Assembly: GCF_016907475.1 (NCBI RefSeq)
Contig: NZ_JAFBCA010000001.1
Location: 1,798,001 to 1,862,000, forward strand
Length of the DNA stretch: 64,000 bases
Direction: 5' to 3'
Origin: Nocardioides cavernae
GTDB lineage: Bacteria > Actinomycetota > Actinomycetes > Propionibacteriales > Nocardioidaceae
Shown here: positions 50,702 to 59,177 of the stretch, piece by piece
How the letters are laid out: every line of letters begins with the position of its first letter
Position numbering within the stretch: position 1 is the stretch's first letter
The notes under the pieces: generated by a model
Told to the model about the DNA's origin: nothing
Databases searched by the model: none
Seen by the model: the letters and a program-made list of their open reading frames with translations, nothing else
Translations under genes and position numbers: made by a program

Positions 50702-52006
50702 GTGATCTGCGTGCTGCTGCTCGCGGCCGGCGAGGCATGGGAGTCACCGGCCCTCACCGACCTCGAGGCACACCCGGGGGTGGTCGTCCTCAAGCGCTGC
50801 GTCGACGTCGACGACCTGCTCGCCGCCGTCACGAGCGGCCAGGCCGACGTCGCCGTCGTCTCCCTCGACGCCCCGGGCCTCGACCCGGCGAGCGTCGCCC
50901 ACCTCCGCCGCCATGCCGTGCGGCCGGTCGCCGTGACCTCGGCGCTCCCCGAGGACCTCGACGCCCGCGAGCACGCCGGACGCCTGGGCATCACCGCACT
51001 GGTCGGCAGGGGGGAGCTGGCGTCGCTGCCACGGGTGGTCACCATCGTCGAGGACGTCACCGACACCCGCGTGCGCGACGACGTGCCGGTCCACGACGTC
51101 GAGGTCGACCACGTGCCCGCGGTCGAGCCCGGTCGTCTCGTGGCCGTGTGGGGTCCGGCCGGTGCCCCCGGGCGTACGACGGTCGCGACCAACCTGGCGT
51201 GGGAGCTCGCCCGGCGCGACGCGGCAGTGGTGCTCGCCGACCTGGACCCCTACGGCGGTGCCGTCGCCCAGCAGCTCGGCATCCTCGACGAGGTGTCCGG
51301 CCTGCTGTCCGCCTCCCGTCTCGCGGCCGCCGGCCAGCTCGACGACCGCTTCCCCTCGGTCTGCCGAGGCGTCGGGGACCACCTGGCCGTGGTCACCGGC
51401 CTGCCGCGCGCCGACCGGTGGCGGGAGGTGCGCGCGGCGCAGGTCGACCAGCTGCTCGAGCGGGCGCGCACCCACGGCCAGGTCGTGGCCGACACCGGGT
51501 TCAGCCTGGAGGACGACACCGGCTCCGACTTCGGCGGTCGTCCCGGGCGCAACGCCCTGACCCTCGCCGCCCTCGAGCAGGCCGACGAGGTGGTCGTCGT
51601 GGGCTCGGCCGACCCCGTGGGACTCACCCGGCTCGCCCGCGGGCTGGTCGAGCTGCGCGACCGTGCTCCCGGCACGCCGGTGCGCGTGGCGGTCAACCGG
51701 ATGCGGTCCTCGATCGGGTGGTCGGAGAAGGAGATCGCCGGCATGGTCGAGGGATTCAGCCGGGTCGCCGGCCTGCACTTCCTGCCCGACGACCGCGCCG
51801 GGCTCGACCAGGCGCTGGTGAGCGGTCGCCCGGTCGCCGAGCTGGGCGCCTCGCCGCTGGTGCAGGCCCTCGCCGCTCTCGCCGACGCGGTGTTCCCGGC
51901 CCACGCCCGCGGGGGCGCCGACGGTCCGTCCGTGCGGACCCGCCTGCGACGGGGTCGCACCTCGACGGGACACGGAGGAGGGCGACGATCCGCGGGTTCC
52001 AGATGA
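50702..52006 (+). CDS. CpaE-like ParA/MinD-type P-loop protein
   Basis: 434 residues. A receiver-like N-terminal domain without an obvious phospho-acceptor motif (VICVLLLAAGEAWESPALTDLEAH) leads to a MinD-like ATPase with the deviant Walker A WGPAGAPGRTTVATNLAWELA, Walker A' DLDPYGGAVAQQL and Walker B-like VVADTGFSL. The Lys of the canonical KGGxGKT is not seen (GRTT), so ATP hydrolysis may be impaired. CpaE-type proteins place pilus machinery. A disordered Arg-rich tail ends the protein. Confidence 0.78.
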   Translation: MICVLLLAAGEAWESPALTDLEAHPGVVVLKRCVDVDDLLAAVTSGQADVAVVSLDAPGLDPASVAHLRRHAVRPVAVTSALPEDLDAREHAGRLGITALVGRGELASLPRVVTIVEDVTDTRVRDDVPVHDVEVDHVPAVEPGRLVAVWGPAGAPGRTTVATNLAWELARRDAAVVLADLDPYGGAVAQQLGILDEVSGLLSASRLAAAGQLDDRFPSVCRGVGDHLAVVTGLPRADRWREVRAAQVDQLLERARTHGQVVADTGFSLEDDTGSDFGGRPGRNALTLAALEQADEVVVVGSADPVGLTRLARGLVELRDRAPGTPVRVAVNRMRSSIGWSEKEIAGMVEGFSRVAGLHFLPDDRAGLDQALVSGRPVAELGASPLVQALAALADAVFPAHARGGADGPSVRTRLRRGRTSTGHGGGRRSAGSR

Positions 52007-52084
52007 GGCAACTCAAGATGTCAAAATTCTGAAAATCATCAAGATTCAACGTACTTTGGGTTCTGATTCCAAGGGAGAACCTAA
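52007..52084 (+). promoter_or_regulatory. AT-rich promoter patch before the RTX-repeat gene
   Basis: This stretch is visibly AT-rich (CAAAATTCTGAAAATCATC and the following bases), in contrast to the roughly 70% GC around it. TACTTT (52052-52057) is a -10 candidate, and AAGGGAG (52071-52077) is a ribosome-binding site 7 nt before ATG 52085. Confidence 0.5.
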
Positions 52085-52936
52085 ATGTCACGTCACCTTC
52101 GCATCGCTGCCATCTCCAGTCTCGCCGTCGTCCTGGCCGCTTCGCCGGCGTCGGCCAAGCTGTTCCAGGGCACGACCGGCGACGACACCATCATGGGCAA
52201 GAACCGCGCCGACAAGATCATGGCCATCGGCGGCCAGGACAAGGTGACGGCCCGGGATGGCAACGACAAGGTCTATGCCGGCAACGGCCACGACACCGTC
52301 AGCGGCGACGACGGCGACGACTGGATCACCCTCCAGCCCGGCAACGACTGGGGCTCGGGCGGGCTCGGCAACGACTCCATCGACGGCGGCCAGGGTGACG
52401 ACGTGATGTACGGCGGCGAGGGCAACGACAAGCTGACCGCCGGCGCCGGCAACGACATCGTGCACGGCGAGGGCAGCAACGACCTCGTCGGCGGCGGCGA
52501 GGGCGATGACCAGCTCTTCGGCGGGGACGGCATCGACAAGCACATCGGCAACGACGGCAACGACTGGATCGACGCCGGGCCCGGGGACGACGGAGCGATC
52601 CAGGGCGGTCCCGGCAACGACGTGCTGATCGACGGCGAGGGCAACGACGTCAAGATCAAGGGCGACGAGGGTGACGACACCGTCTTCCTCGGCCCCGGTG
52701 CCGACAAGGTCTTCGCCGAGCAGGGCAACGACACGATCTACGTGCTCCCCGACGGCCAGCAGGACAAGATCCACTGCGACGACCCCACTCAGGGCGACAG
52801 CGGCAACGCCGACCGGGTGGTCTACATCGGCTGGCGCGACCCCGCCGACGTCATCGACTACCGCGGCTCGTGCGAGATCATCGAGGTCACCGACGTGCTG
52901 CCGGCCGGCTGGCCCTACGGCCCGGTCCAGCGCTGA
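52085..52936 (+). CDS. Secreted calcium-binding protein with RTX-type repeats
   Basis: 283 residues with a Sec signal peptide (LRIAAISSLAVVLAASPASA). Most of the mature protein is glycine/aspartate nonapeptide repeats of the hemolysin type (for example GGEGNDKLT, GAGNDIVHG, GGEGDDQLFGG), which bind Ca2+ and fold as a parallel beta-roll. A C-terminal non-repeat part (DRVVYIGWRDPADVIDYRGSCEI) has two Cys. No catalytic domain is attached, so it may be a structural or adhesive surface protein. It is convergent with the next gene, with 1 bp between the stops. Confidence 0.85.
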   Translation: MSRHLRIAAISSLAVVLAASPASAKLFQGTTGDDTIMGKNRADKIMAIGGQDKVTARDGNDKVYAGNGHDTVSGDDGDDWITLQPGNDWGSGGLGNDSIDGGQGDDVMYGGEGNDKLTAGAGNDIVHGEGSNDLVGGGEGDDQLFGGDGIDKHIGNDGNDWIDAGPGDDGAIQGGPGNDVLIDGEGNDVKIKGDEGDDTVFLGPGADKVFAEQGNDTIYVLPDGQQDKIHCDDPTQGDSGNADRVVYIGWRDPADVIDYRGSCEIIEVTDVLPAGWPYGPVQR

Positions 52937-52937
52937 G

Positions 52938-54275
52938 TCAGGCGGCGAACAGCAGGTACAGCCCGCCCACGGTGAAGAAGACCATCGCCACCAGCAGGGG
53001 CAGCTGACCGGTGAGCTGGTGCCGTCGTGGCAGCAGCTTGATCGCACGGTCGTGGGCGGCCACCACGCCGACGACGTGGCCGAGCGTGACCGCAGCGACC
53101 TTGCTCACCGCGAGGAACGTCGGGTGCGCCGAGAGCCAGTAGTTGACCTGCAGGTCGGCCGTGCCGAGGTAGTTGTCGCCCCGGCTGAAGGGGTCGCTGA
53201 GCTGGATGAGCGTCTGCTGGCCGTACTCGACGAAGTAGGTCAGGTAGTGGGCCACGATGTAGCCCACGATGATCGGGATCACCGAGTGCGCGAACTGGTT
53301 GGGCAGCGTCCGGCGCGGGATGTCGCTCCTGACGCCCGTCGCCATCGTGGCGACGGTCAGCACCAGCGCGACGCCCGCCGAGAAGGTGATGAGCGCCAGG
53401 GTGTCGGGCCACACCCGTGACGTCGACATCGACTGCACGAGCTTGAGCCAGGGGGTCGACTCCCGGAAGGAGTCGAACGCGGTGCTGCCGAACAGGACGC
53501 CGACCACCATCACCAGACCGGGCCGCGGGACCACGGTGTCGAGGTTGGCGAGCGGGCTGCGCAGGACCAGCACGCCGTCGCGGCGGCCCCAGATCGACAG
53601 CTTGGCGACCAGCGAGGAGTAGACCTCGAACGGGTCGGCACGGGCGAGGAACGTCGTACCCCACAGGGCCGAGCCGATGAACATGATGCCGAGGTAGGCC
53701 GCGCACCAGAACCGGACCGGCCCGACGTCGGTGGAGTAGGGGTAGACCAGCTCGAGCCAGACGAACGCGAACAACCCGGCCGCGGCCGGCCAGTAGCCGA
53801 GGCGGGCGGGGTAGACGTACAGGCCCTCGCCCTCGGGGACGCCGGAGATCTTCGCGAACAGCATGCTGATCGTGCGTGCCGGGCTGATCGCGCGGAACAC
53901 CGGCCCGAGCAGCAGCGACGCCGGAACGAGGCCGACCCACAGGATCACGTAGAAGGTGCCGAGGAACGGGTTGATCAGCGTGTCCTCGCCGAACACCGCG
54001 GCCGCGGCGACGTAGAGGAAGAACGCCATCCCGAGCACGCGGGCGGCGATCGCCAGCGCGCGCGACGACACGATGCGGTCCAGCCACTCCGGAGCCGGTC
54101 GACCACTGGTCGCCGCGTCGTAGCGCGGCTCGCGCCACGCCACCGCCAGCACGGTGAAGGAGACGACCAGCGCGGCGACGGCACCTGCGATCGCCAGCTC
54201 CGACGGGATCGGCAGGTCCTTGGCGCCGCCGAGGCCGTGCGCCGAGATCGAGCCGCCGACGGCGAGGGGGGTCAA
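52938..54275 (-). CDS. Polytopic membrane protein of unknown function
   Basis: 445 residues with about ten membrane segments (for example AIAGAVAALVVSFTVLAVAW, ALAIAARVLGMAFFLYVAAA, FYVILWVGLVPASLLLGP, VIPIIVGYIVAHYLTYFVE). I recall similar actinobacterial proteins being named fenitrothion hydrolase-like, but no catalytic residues can be identified, so I do not assign that activity. The TTG start at 54275 overlaps the lipoprotein gene's TGA as TTGA, so the two are co-translated. The His/Asp/Glu content of the loops leaves metal transport or binding open. Confidence 0.75.
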   Translation of the reverse strand: MTPLAVGGSISAHGLGGAKDLPIPSELAIAGAVAALVVSFTVLAVAWREPRYDAATSGRPAPEWLDRIVSSRALAIAARVLGMAFFLYVAAAAVFGEDTLINPFLGTFYVILWVGLVPASLLLGPVFRAISPARTISMLFAKISGVPEGEGLYVYPARLGYWPAAAGLFAFVWLELVYPYSTDVGPVRFWCAAYLGIMFIGSALWGTTFLARADPFEVYSSLVAKLSIWGRRDGVLVLRSPLANLDTVVPRPGLVMVVGVLFGSTAFDSFRESTPWLKLVQSMSTSRVWPDTLALITFSAGVALVLTVATMATGVRSDIPRRTLPNQFAHSVIPIIVGYIVAHYLTYFVEYGQQTLIQLSDPFSRGDNYLGTADLQVNYWLSAHPTFLAVSKVAAVTLGHVVGVVAAHDRAIKLLPRRHQLTGQLPLLVAMVFFTVGGLYLLFAA

Positions 54276-54688
54276 CGGACTTCGAGCTGGAGCAGGATCA
54301 CGTCGGGCTCGTGGCTCTCCACCTCGACGACGCCCGGACGGTCGATCACGATCTCGTGCTCAGAAGTTCCCGCTTCGTAGGCGATCTCCTGCTCGGGCGT
54401 GCTGTGCACGTGGAGCTCACCGGCCTCGTCGGCCTCGATCGTCAGCACCAGGGTCTGGTCGATCCCGAGCTCGACGCGCTCCCCGTTGGGGGTGAAGGAG
54501 TCGCCCTCGCGCGTGACGGTGACGGCGACGCCGTCGGCCGTGCTGCTGGACCCCGAGTCGGACGGGGAGGAGCTGGCGCTCTGGTCGGTGGCCGGCGGGT
54601 CGGTGTCCCCGTCTCCGCCGCAGGCGCTGAGCGAGGCGGCCAGGACGAGGACGAGGGGGGCGAGGCGCGTGACGACGCGACCGGACAC
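54272..54688 (-). CDS. Lipoprotein with cupredoxin-like domain
   Basis: 138 residues. A lipoprotein signal peptide ends in the lipobox LSAC (LAPLVLVLAASLSACGG). An acidic Ser-rich linker is followed by a beta-sandwich that resembles a cupredoxin (GQTL-like VELGIDQTLVLTIEADEAGELHVHS, then GVVEVESHEPDVILLQLEV), with His residues but no Cys/Met copper site. It is coupled to the downstream membrane protein and may be its external partner. GTG 54688 has GGAG 5 nt upstream; a longer form would mask the signal peptide. Confidence 0.75.
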   Translation of the reverse strand: MSGRVVTRLAPLVLVLAASLSACGGDGDTDPPATDQSASSSPSDSGSSSTADGVAVTVTREGDSFTPNGERVELGIDQTLVLTIEADEAGELHVHSTPEQEIAYEAGTSEHEIVIDRPGVVEVESHEPDVILLQLEVR

Positions 54689-54797
54689 GAGGATCTCCTT
54701 TGCAGCTGCACGGGCAGGCAGCGACCACGGCACCCGCCGGGTCACTGCCTCTGCCAGAATCCCATGCGGGACAAGATCGTCGACGAGAGGGCATCAG

Positions 54798-56249
54798 ATG
54801 AGCGAGCGGCTCCGGCCGCGGGACCTGGCCATCCTGGCCGCAGAGTCCCCCACGACGCCCATGCACAACGCGACGGTGGAGATCTTCGACCCGGGGGAGT
54901 CCGGCTTCGACCACGACCGGCTCGTGCAGCTGATCGCCGACCGGATCGCCTTCGTCCCGCGCTACCGCCAGCGCCTGCAGCTGGTGCCGGGGCGGCTGGC
55001 CAACCCGGCCTGGGTGGACGACGAAGGGTTCGACCTCGGCTACCACGTACGACGCTCCGCGCTGCCGCGCCCGGGTTCGATGGAGCAGCTGCGCGAGCTC
55101 GTCGCGCGCATCGCGTCGCGGCCGCTCGACCGGAGCCGTCCGCTGTGGGAGTGCTACTTCGTGGAGGGCCTCGAGCACGGCCACGTCGCGCTGCTGACCA
55201 AGAGCCACCAGATCCTCGTCGACGGCCGCGAGACCGTCGACATCGGCCAGGTGCTGCTCGACACGTCCCCGGACCGGTCGACCCTCGGGCACGACGACGA
55301 CTGGCGCCCGGGCCGCCCGGCCGGGCCTGTCGCGGCTGCCCTCACCGCGGTCACGGACAGCCTCGAGAGCCCGCGCACGCTCTGGATGACCACCCGCGCC
55401 AATGCCGAGTCGCTCGGCCGCGCGGCGTCGGCCTCGGGCGCCCGGGTCGCCGAGGTCGCCAATGCCCTCGCCGGACGCGGCCCCGTGCACTCCACGCCGG
55501 TGCACCGCCGGCTCTCGCAGCAGCGCCGGTTCGTCACGGTGCACACCGAGCTCTCCGACTACCGTGCGATCCGAGAGGTGCACGGCGGCACGGTCAACGA
55601 CGTCATCCTGGCCACCATCGCCGGCGGGCTCCGCGGCTGGCTGATGGCGCGCGCCGAGTCGCTGGGCGGGCTGCGGACCATCAAGGCGATCGTGCCGATG
55701 TCGGTCATCGACGACGAGCTCGAGCCGACGTCGCTCGGCAGCCAGATCACCGGGCACCTCGTGCACCTGCCGATCGGCGAGCCCAGCCCGGTCGTGCGGC
55801 TGCACCAGGTCAGCTACGACCTGCGGGCGCACCGCGACAACGGCCGCAACGTCTCGGCGCGTCGGCTGTCCGGCATCGCCGGCTTCGCCCCGACGACGTT
55901 CCACGCCCTGGGAGCCCGGCTGGCCACGGCCGAGCTGCGACGCGGCTTCCACGTCTCCGTCACCAACGTGCCGGGGCCGCAGTTCCCGCTCTACGCCGAC
56001 GGCGCCCGGATGCTCGAGTCCTACCCCGTCCACCCGCTGCTGCCCGACCACCCGCTCGCCATCGGCGTCACGTCGTACGACGGCGGGGTGTTCTACGGCA
56101 TCACGACCGACCGCGACGCCGTGCCCGACGCCGACGTCCTCGGCCAGTGCCTGCTCGAGGCGCTCGACGAGCTGAAGGACTCGGCCTCCGACACCCGGCC
56201 GCGCGCCCCACGCGGGCGCAAGCACGCAGCCGCGAAGGAGAAGACGTGA
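54798..56249 (+). CDS. Wax ester synthase/diacylglycerol acyltransferase family protein
   Basis: 483 residues of the WS/DGAT family, which forms wax esters or triacylglycerol from acyl-CoA. Family blocks seen: RPLWECYFVEGLEHG, NDVILATIAGGLRGW and the C-terminal SVTNVPGPQFPLYADGARM. The active-site motif HHxxxDG appears here as HQILVDG, so the second (catalytic) His is Gln. The enzyme may therefore be inactive, weak or use a different mechanism. ATG 54798 lies downstream of an AGAGGG stretch. The stop overlaps the next gene as GTGA. Confidence 0.88.
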   Translation: MSERLRPRDLAILAAESPTTPMHNATVEIFDPGESGFDHDRLVQLIADRIAFVPRYRQRLQLVPGRLANPAWVDDEGFDLGYHVRRSALPRPGSMEQLRELVARIASRPLDRSRPLWECYFVEGLEHGHVALLTKSHQILVDGRETVDIGQVLLDTSPDRSTLGHDDDWRPGRPAGPVAAALTAVTDSLESPRTLWMTTRANAESLGRAASASGARVAEVANALAGRGPVHSTPVHRRLSQQRRFVTVHTELSDYRAIREVHGGTVNDVILATIAGGLRGWLMARAESLGGLRTIKAIVPMSVIDDELEPTSLGSQITGHLVHLPIGEPSPVVRLHQVSYDLRAHRDNGRNVSARRLSGIAGFAPTTFHALGARLATAELRRGFHVSVTNVPGPQFPLYADGARMLESYPVHPLLPDHPLAIGVTSYDGGVFYGITTDRDAVPDADVLGQCLLEALDELKDSASDTRPRAPRGRKHAAAKEKT

Positions 56250-56590
56250 CCCGCCGCTACCTCCCGTCGTCGCTGCCGCGGCTGGCCGAGGACTGGGCGG
56301 CCGACGGCCCTCGCGTCGTCGACCCGGTCCTCGCCCCGGACGACGGCGAGGAGGGCGAGTACGTCGCGCTGATGACCGCCGCGGACGCGTCCGCCGAGCT
56401 GGTGGCCGGTCTGCCCGACGGCCGGCGCCGTCGGGTGGTCGTCGTGGCCGAGACCTCCGCCGCCGACGGTCCGGTCCGCTGGCGCGACGTGGTCGCGGTG
56501 CACGTCGACACCGAGGACGACGCGGACGCCGACGACGACCTGGCCTGGTGGGCCACCCAGGAGATCGGCGACCTCCTCGCCTCCCAGTGA
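56246..56590 (+). CDS. DUF6912-like hypothetical protein
   Basis: 114 residues: RRYLPSSLPRLAEDWAADG at the start and EGEYVALMTAADASAELVAGLPDGRRRRVVVVAE in the middle, a pattern I recognise from the DUF6912 family. Soluble, acidic C-terminus, no known function. GTG 56246 overlaps the WS/DGAT stop as GTGA, so it is made together with the acyltransferase and may be a partner. Confidence 0.65.
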   Translation: MTRRYLPSSLPRLAEDWAADGPRVVDPVLAPDDGEEGEYVALMTAADASAELVAGLPDGRRRRVVVVAETSAADGPVRWRDVVAVHVDTEDDADADDDLAWWATQEIGDLLASQ

Positions 56591-56648
56591 TCGTGCCCGT
56601 TGATCCAGCACTTTGAGGCGTGAAGGCGGGTCTGACACCATCAGCCGC

Positions 56649-58277
56649 ATGGACGCGATCACCTTTCCTCCGGCTCCCACCAACGAGCCGAACCTGACGT
56701 ACGCCCCTGGCAGCGCGGAGCGGGAGACCCTCGTCGCCGAGCTGGCCCGGCTGGAGAAGAAGCAGCAGTCGTTCCGTGCCGTGATCGGCGGCAAGCGGCG
56801 CAACGGCGGCGGCGCGGAGATGAAGGTCGTCCAGCCGCACGACCACGCCCACGTGCTCGGCACCTTGAAGAACTCAACGGTCAAGGACGCCGAGGCCGCG
56901 GTGAAGGCCGCCAACGACGCGGCGCCGGCCTGGCGGGCGATGCCGTTCGACGAGCGCTGCGCGATCATCCTCAAGGCTGCCGACCTGCTGGCCGGCCCGT
57001 GGCGCCAGACCCTGAACGCCGCGACGATGCTGGGCCAGTCGAAGACGGCCTTCCAGGCCGAGATCGACGCCGCGTGCGAGCTGATCGACTTCTGGCGCTT
57101 CAACGTCCACTACGCCAAGCAGATCCTCACCGACCAGCCGATCGCGAACAGCCCGGGCATCTGGAACCGCACCGACCACCGTCCGCTCGAGGGCTTCGTC
57201 TACGCGATCACGCCGTTCAACTTCACCGCGATCGCGGGCAACCTGCCCACCGCTCCGGCGCTGATGGGCAACACGGTGATCTGGAAGCCGTCCCCGACGC
57301 AGCAGCTCGCCGCTTCGCTGACGATGGAGCTGCTGGAGGAGGCCGGCATGCCGCCCGGCGTCATCAACATGCTCCCCGGCGACGGGCTCGACGTGTCGAA
57401 GGTGGCGCTCGGTCACCGCGACCTCGCGGGCATCCACTTCACCGGCTCCACGCCGACGTTCCAGCACCTGTGGCGCACGGTGGGGGAGAACATCACCGGC
57501 TACCGCTCCTACCCGCGCATCGTGGGCGAGACCGGCGGCAAGGACTTCATCGTCGCGCACCCGTCGGCCGACCCCGACGTGCTGCGCACGGCGATGATCC
57601 GTGGTGCCTTCGAGTTCCAGGGCCAGAAGTGCTCGGCCGCCTCGCGTGCCTACGTGCCGAAGTCGGTCTGGGCGAAGATCAAGGACCAGCTGATCGCCGA
57701 CACCGACGCGCTGGCGATGGGCGACGTCACCGACTTCACCAACTTCATGGGTGCCGTGATCGACGACCGCGCGTTCGCCAAGCACAAGGCCGCGATCGCG
57801 CGTGCCAAGCGGCAGAAGCACCTCACCGTGCTCGCCGGCGGCCAGACCGACGACTCGGTCGGCTACTTCGTCCGGCCGACGATCATCGAGTCCACGGACC
57901 CGACCGACCAGATCTTCGCCGACGAGTACTTCGGCCCGATCCTCGCCGTGCACGTGTACGACGACGCGCGCTTCGAGAAGGTCGTGGAGCAGATGGAGTC
58001 GTTCGCCCCCTACGCCCTGACCGGCGCGATCATCTCGCAGGACCGTGCGGCCATCGCGTGGGCGCGCAAGACGCTGCGCTTCGCCGCGGGCAACTTCTAC
58101 ATCAACGACAAGCCCACCGGCGCCGTCGTCGGCCAGCAGCCCTTCGGCGGCGGTCGCGCGTCCGGCACCAACGACAAGGCCGGTGCCGCGGTCAACCTGC
58201 TGCGCTGGACCTCGCCGCGGTCGATCAAGGAGACCTTCGTGCCCCCGAAGGACCACCGCTACCCGCACCAGGGCTGA
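56649..58277 (+). CDS. pruA: 1-pyrroline-5-carboxylate dehydrogenase
   Basis: 542-residue aldehyde dehydrogenase that oxidises L-glutamate gamma-semialdehyde to glutamate, the second step of proline use. Family blocks: YAITPFNFTAIAGNLPTAPALMGN, the catalytic Glu in VGETGGKDFIVA, and the catalytic Cys in EFQGQKCSAASRAYVP. Length matches actinobacterial PruA (about 540). No proline dehydrogenase is adjacent, so pruA is unlinked here. ATG 56649 is preceded 7 nt upstream by CACCAT. The product glutamate is the substrate of the NAD-GDH gene 900 bp downstream. Confidence 0.95.
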   Translation: MDAITFPPAPTNEPNLTYAPGSAERETLVAELARLEKKQQSFRAVIGGKRRNGGGAEMKVVQPHDHAHVLGTLKNSTVKDAEAAVKAANDAAPAWRAMPFDERCAIILKAADLLAGPWRQTLNAATMLGQSKTAFQAEIDAACELIDFWRFNVHYAKQILTDQPIANSPGIWNRTDHRPLEGFVYAITPFNFTAIAGNLPTAPALMGNTVIWKPSPTQQLAASLTMELLEEAGMPPGVINMLPGDGLDVSKVALGHRDLAGIHFTGSTPTFQHLWRTVGENITGYRSYPRIVGETGGKDFIVAHPSADPDVLRTAMIRGAFEFQGQKCSAASRAYVPKSVWAKIKDQLIADTDALAMGDVTDFTNFMGAVIDDRAFAKHKAAIARAKRQKHLTVLAGGQTDDSVGYFVRPTIIESTDPTDQIFADEYFGPILAVHVYDDARFEKVVEQMESFAPYALTGAIISQDRAAIAWARKTLRFAAGNFYINDKPTGAVVGQQPFGGGRASGTNDKAGAAVNLLRWTSPRSIKETFVPPKDHRYPHQG

Positions 58278-58314
58278 CGTCCCGACGCCCGAGCGGATGG
58301 GGGAGGATGGGGGC

Positions 58315-58524
58315 GTGCTCGCCCCCGTCCTCCCGCTCCGCTCCCTGTGGCACATGGGGGCGCTGCACCCCTACGAGCAGGCGCTCACGCTGCTGCTGGC
58401 GTTCGGGCCGTTCGTGGTGCTCGGCCTGGTGATCTGGCGCCGGCGTGGCGAGGACGACGGAGCGGTGTCCGAGAAGGACCCCGCGTCGGCAGAACCCCCG
58501 TCGCGCACCCCTCCCGCGGGCTAG
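58315..58524 (+). CDS. Small single-pass membrane protein
   Basis: 69 residues: an N-terminal polar start, one membrane helix (ALTLLLAFGPFVVLGLVIWR) and a charged, proline-rich tail. GTG 58315 follows a GAGGAT box by 6 nt. The TAG stop is part of a CTAG shared with the convergent DUF2505 gene. No family is assigned. Confidence 0.6.
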   Translation: MLAPVLPLRSLWHMGALHPYEQALTLLLAFGPFVVLGLVIWRRRGEDDGAVSEKDPASAEPPSRTPPAG

Positions 58525-58994
58525 CGGGAGGCGAGCCACTCCACGCCGGTGCGGTGCTCGGTGTCGAGCGCCTTGCCCAGCATGTCGGCGACGAGGCCCT
58601 CGATCTTGCCGCCGACCAGCGGCAGCCGCACGGTCACCTCGAGGTCGACGCGCTCGGTGGTGCGCCCGCCCGACTCGACCAGCGTCGCGGTGCCGGCCAT
58701 CTCGCCCGGCTTGCCGGGGATGGCCATCTCGACGTCGGCGCGCTCGGTCGTGCGCCACGTCTCGACCTGCACGATCCGGATCTCGTCGCCGACGAGCCTG
58801 GTCGCGAACGACGGCAGGCCGGAGGACGACTGCACCTGCTCGATCGTGACGACGCCGCCCTCGACGGTGACGCTGCCGCGCACGACCCGCATCCGCTCGA
58901 GCACGAGCTCGCGGAAGGTCCGGTCGGTGAGCATCGCCGCCACCTCCTCGAGCGAGGCGTCGTAGGTGAGCTCCTTGACCACGCGCTTGCCCAT
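58521..58994 (-). CDS. DUF2505 (SRPBCC-like) protein
   Basis: 157 residues: MGKRVVKELTYDASLEEVAAMLTDRTFRELVLERM and the C-terminal helix VGGKIEGLVADMLGKALDTEHRTGVEWLASR fit the DUF2505 family, a helix-grip (START-like) fold that binds hydrophobic ligands. No enzyme activity is known. ATG 58994 has GGAGG 7 nt upstream. Its stop is the complement of the convergent gene's TAG, through the palindromic CTAG at 58521-58524. Confidence 0.78.
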   Translation of the reverse strand: MGKRVVKELTYDASLEEVAAMLTDRTFRELVLERMRVVRGSVTVEGGVVTIEQVQSSSGLPSFATRLVGDEIRIVQVETWRTTERADVEMAIPGKPGEMAGTATLVESGGRTTERVDLEVTVRLPLVGGKIEGLVADMLGKALDTEHRTGVEWLASR

Positions 58995-59165
58995 CCAGGC
59001 TCCTCCGGGGTGCTCGTCCGAGCGGCCGGGGCGGACGCCCCGACCGGTGCCGACATCATGGCCGACGGGGTCGACGGGGGCGAGGACCGGCACCCTCATC
59101 ACGCCCCGACGGGCGAGGTGACCCCCGGGTACCGACCCGTGTTGTGACGGTCACACCGCGGGTTC

Positions 59166-59171
59166 TAGTGT
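59166..59171 (+). promoter_or_regulatory. Leaderless -10 box of the NAD-GDH gene
   Basis: TAGTGT ends 6 nt before GTG 59178. Confidence 0.55.
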
Positions 59172-59177
59172 CGGAGC

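Noticed and set aside
52201..52750. Repetitive DNA resembling a tandem repeat or CRISPR-like array
   Set aside because: The periodicity comes from GGxGxDxxx codons of the RTX protein; there are no identical repeats with unique spacers.
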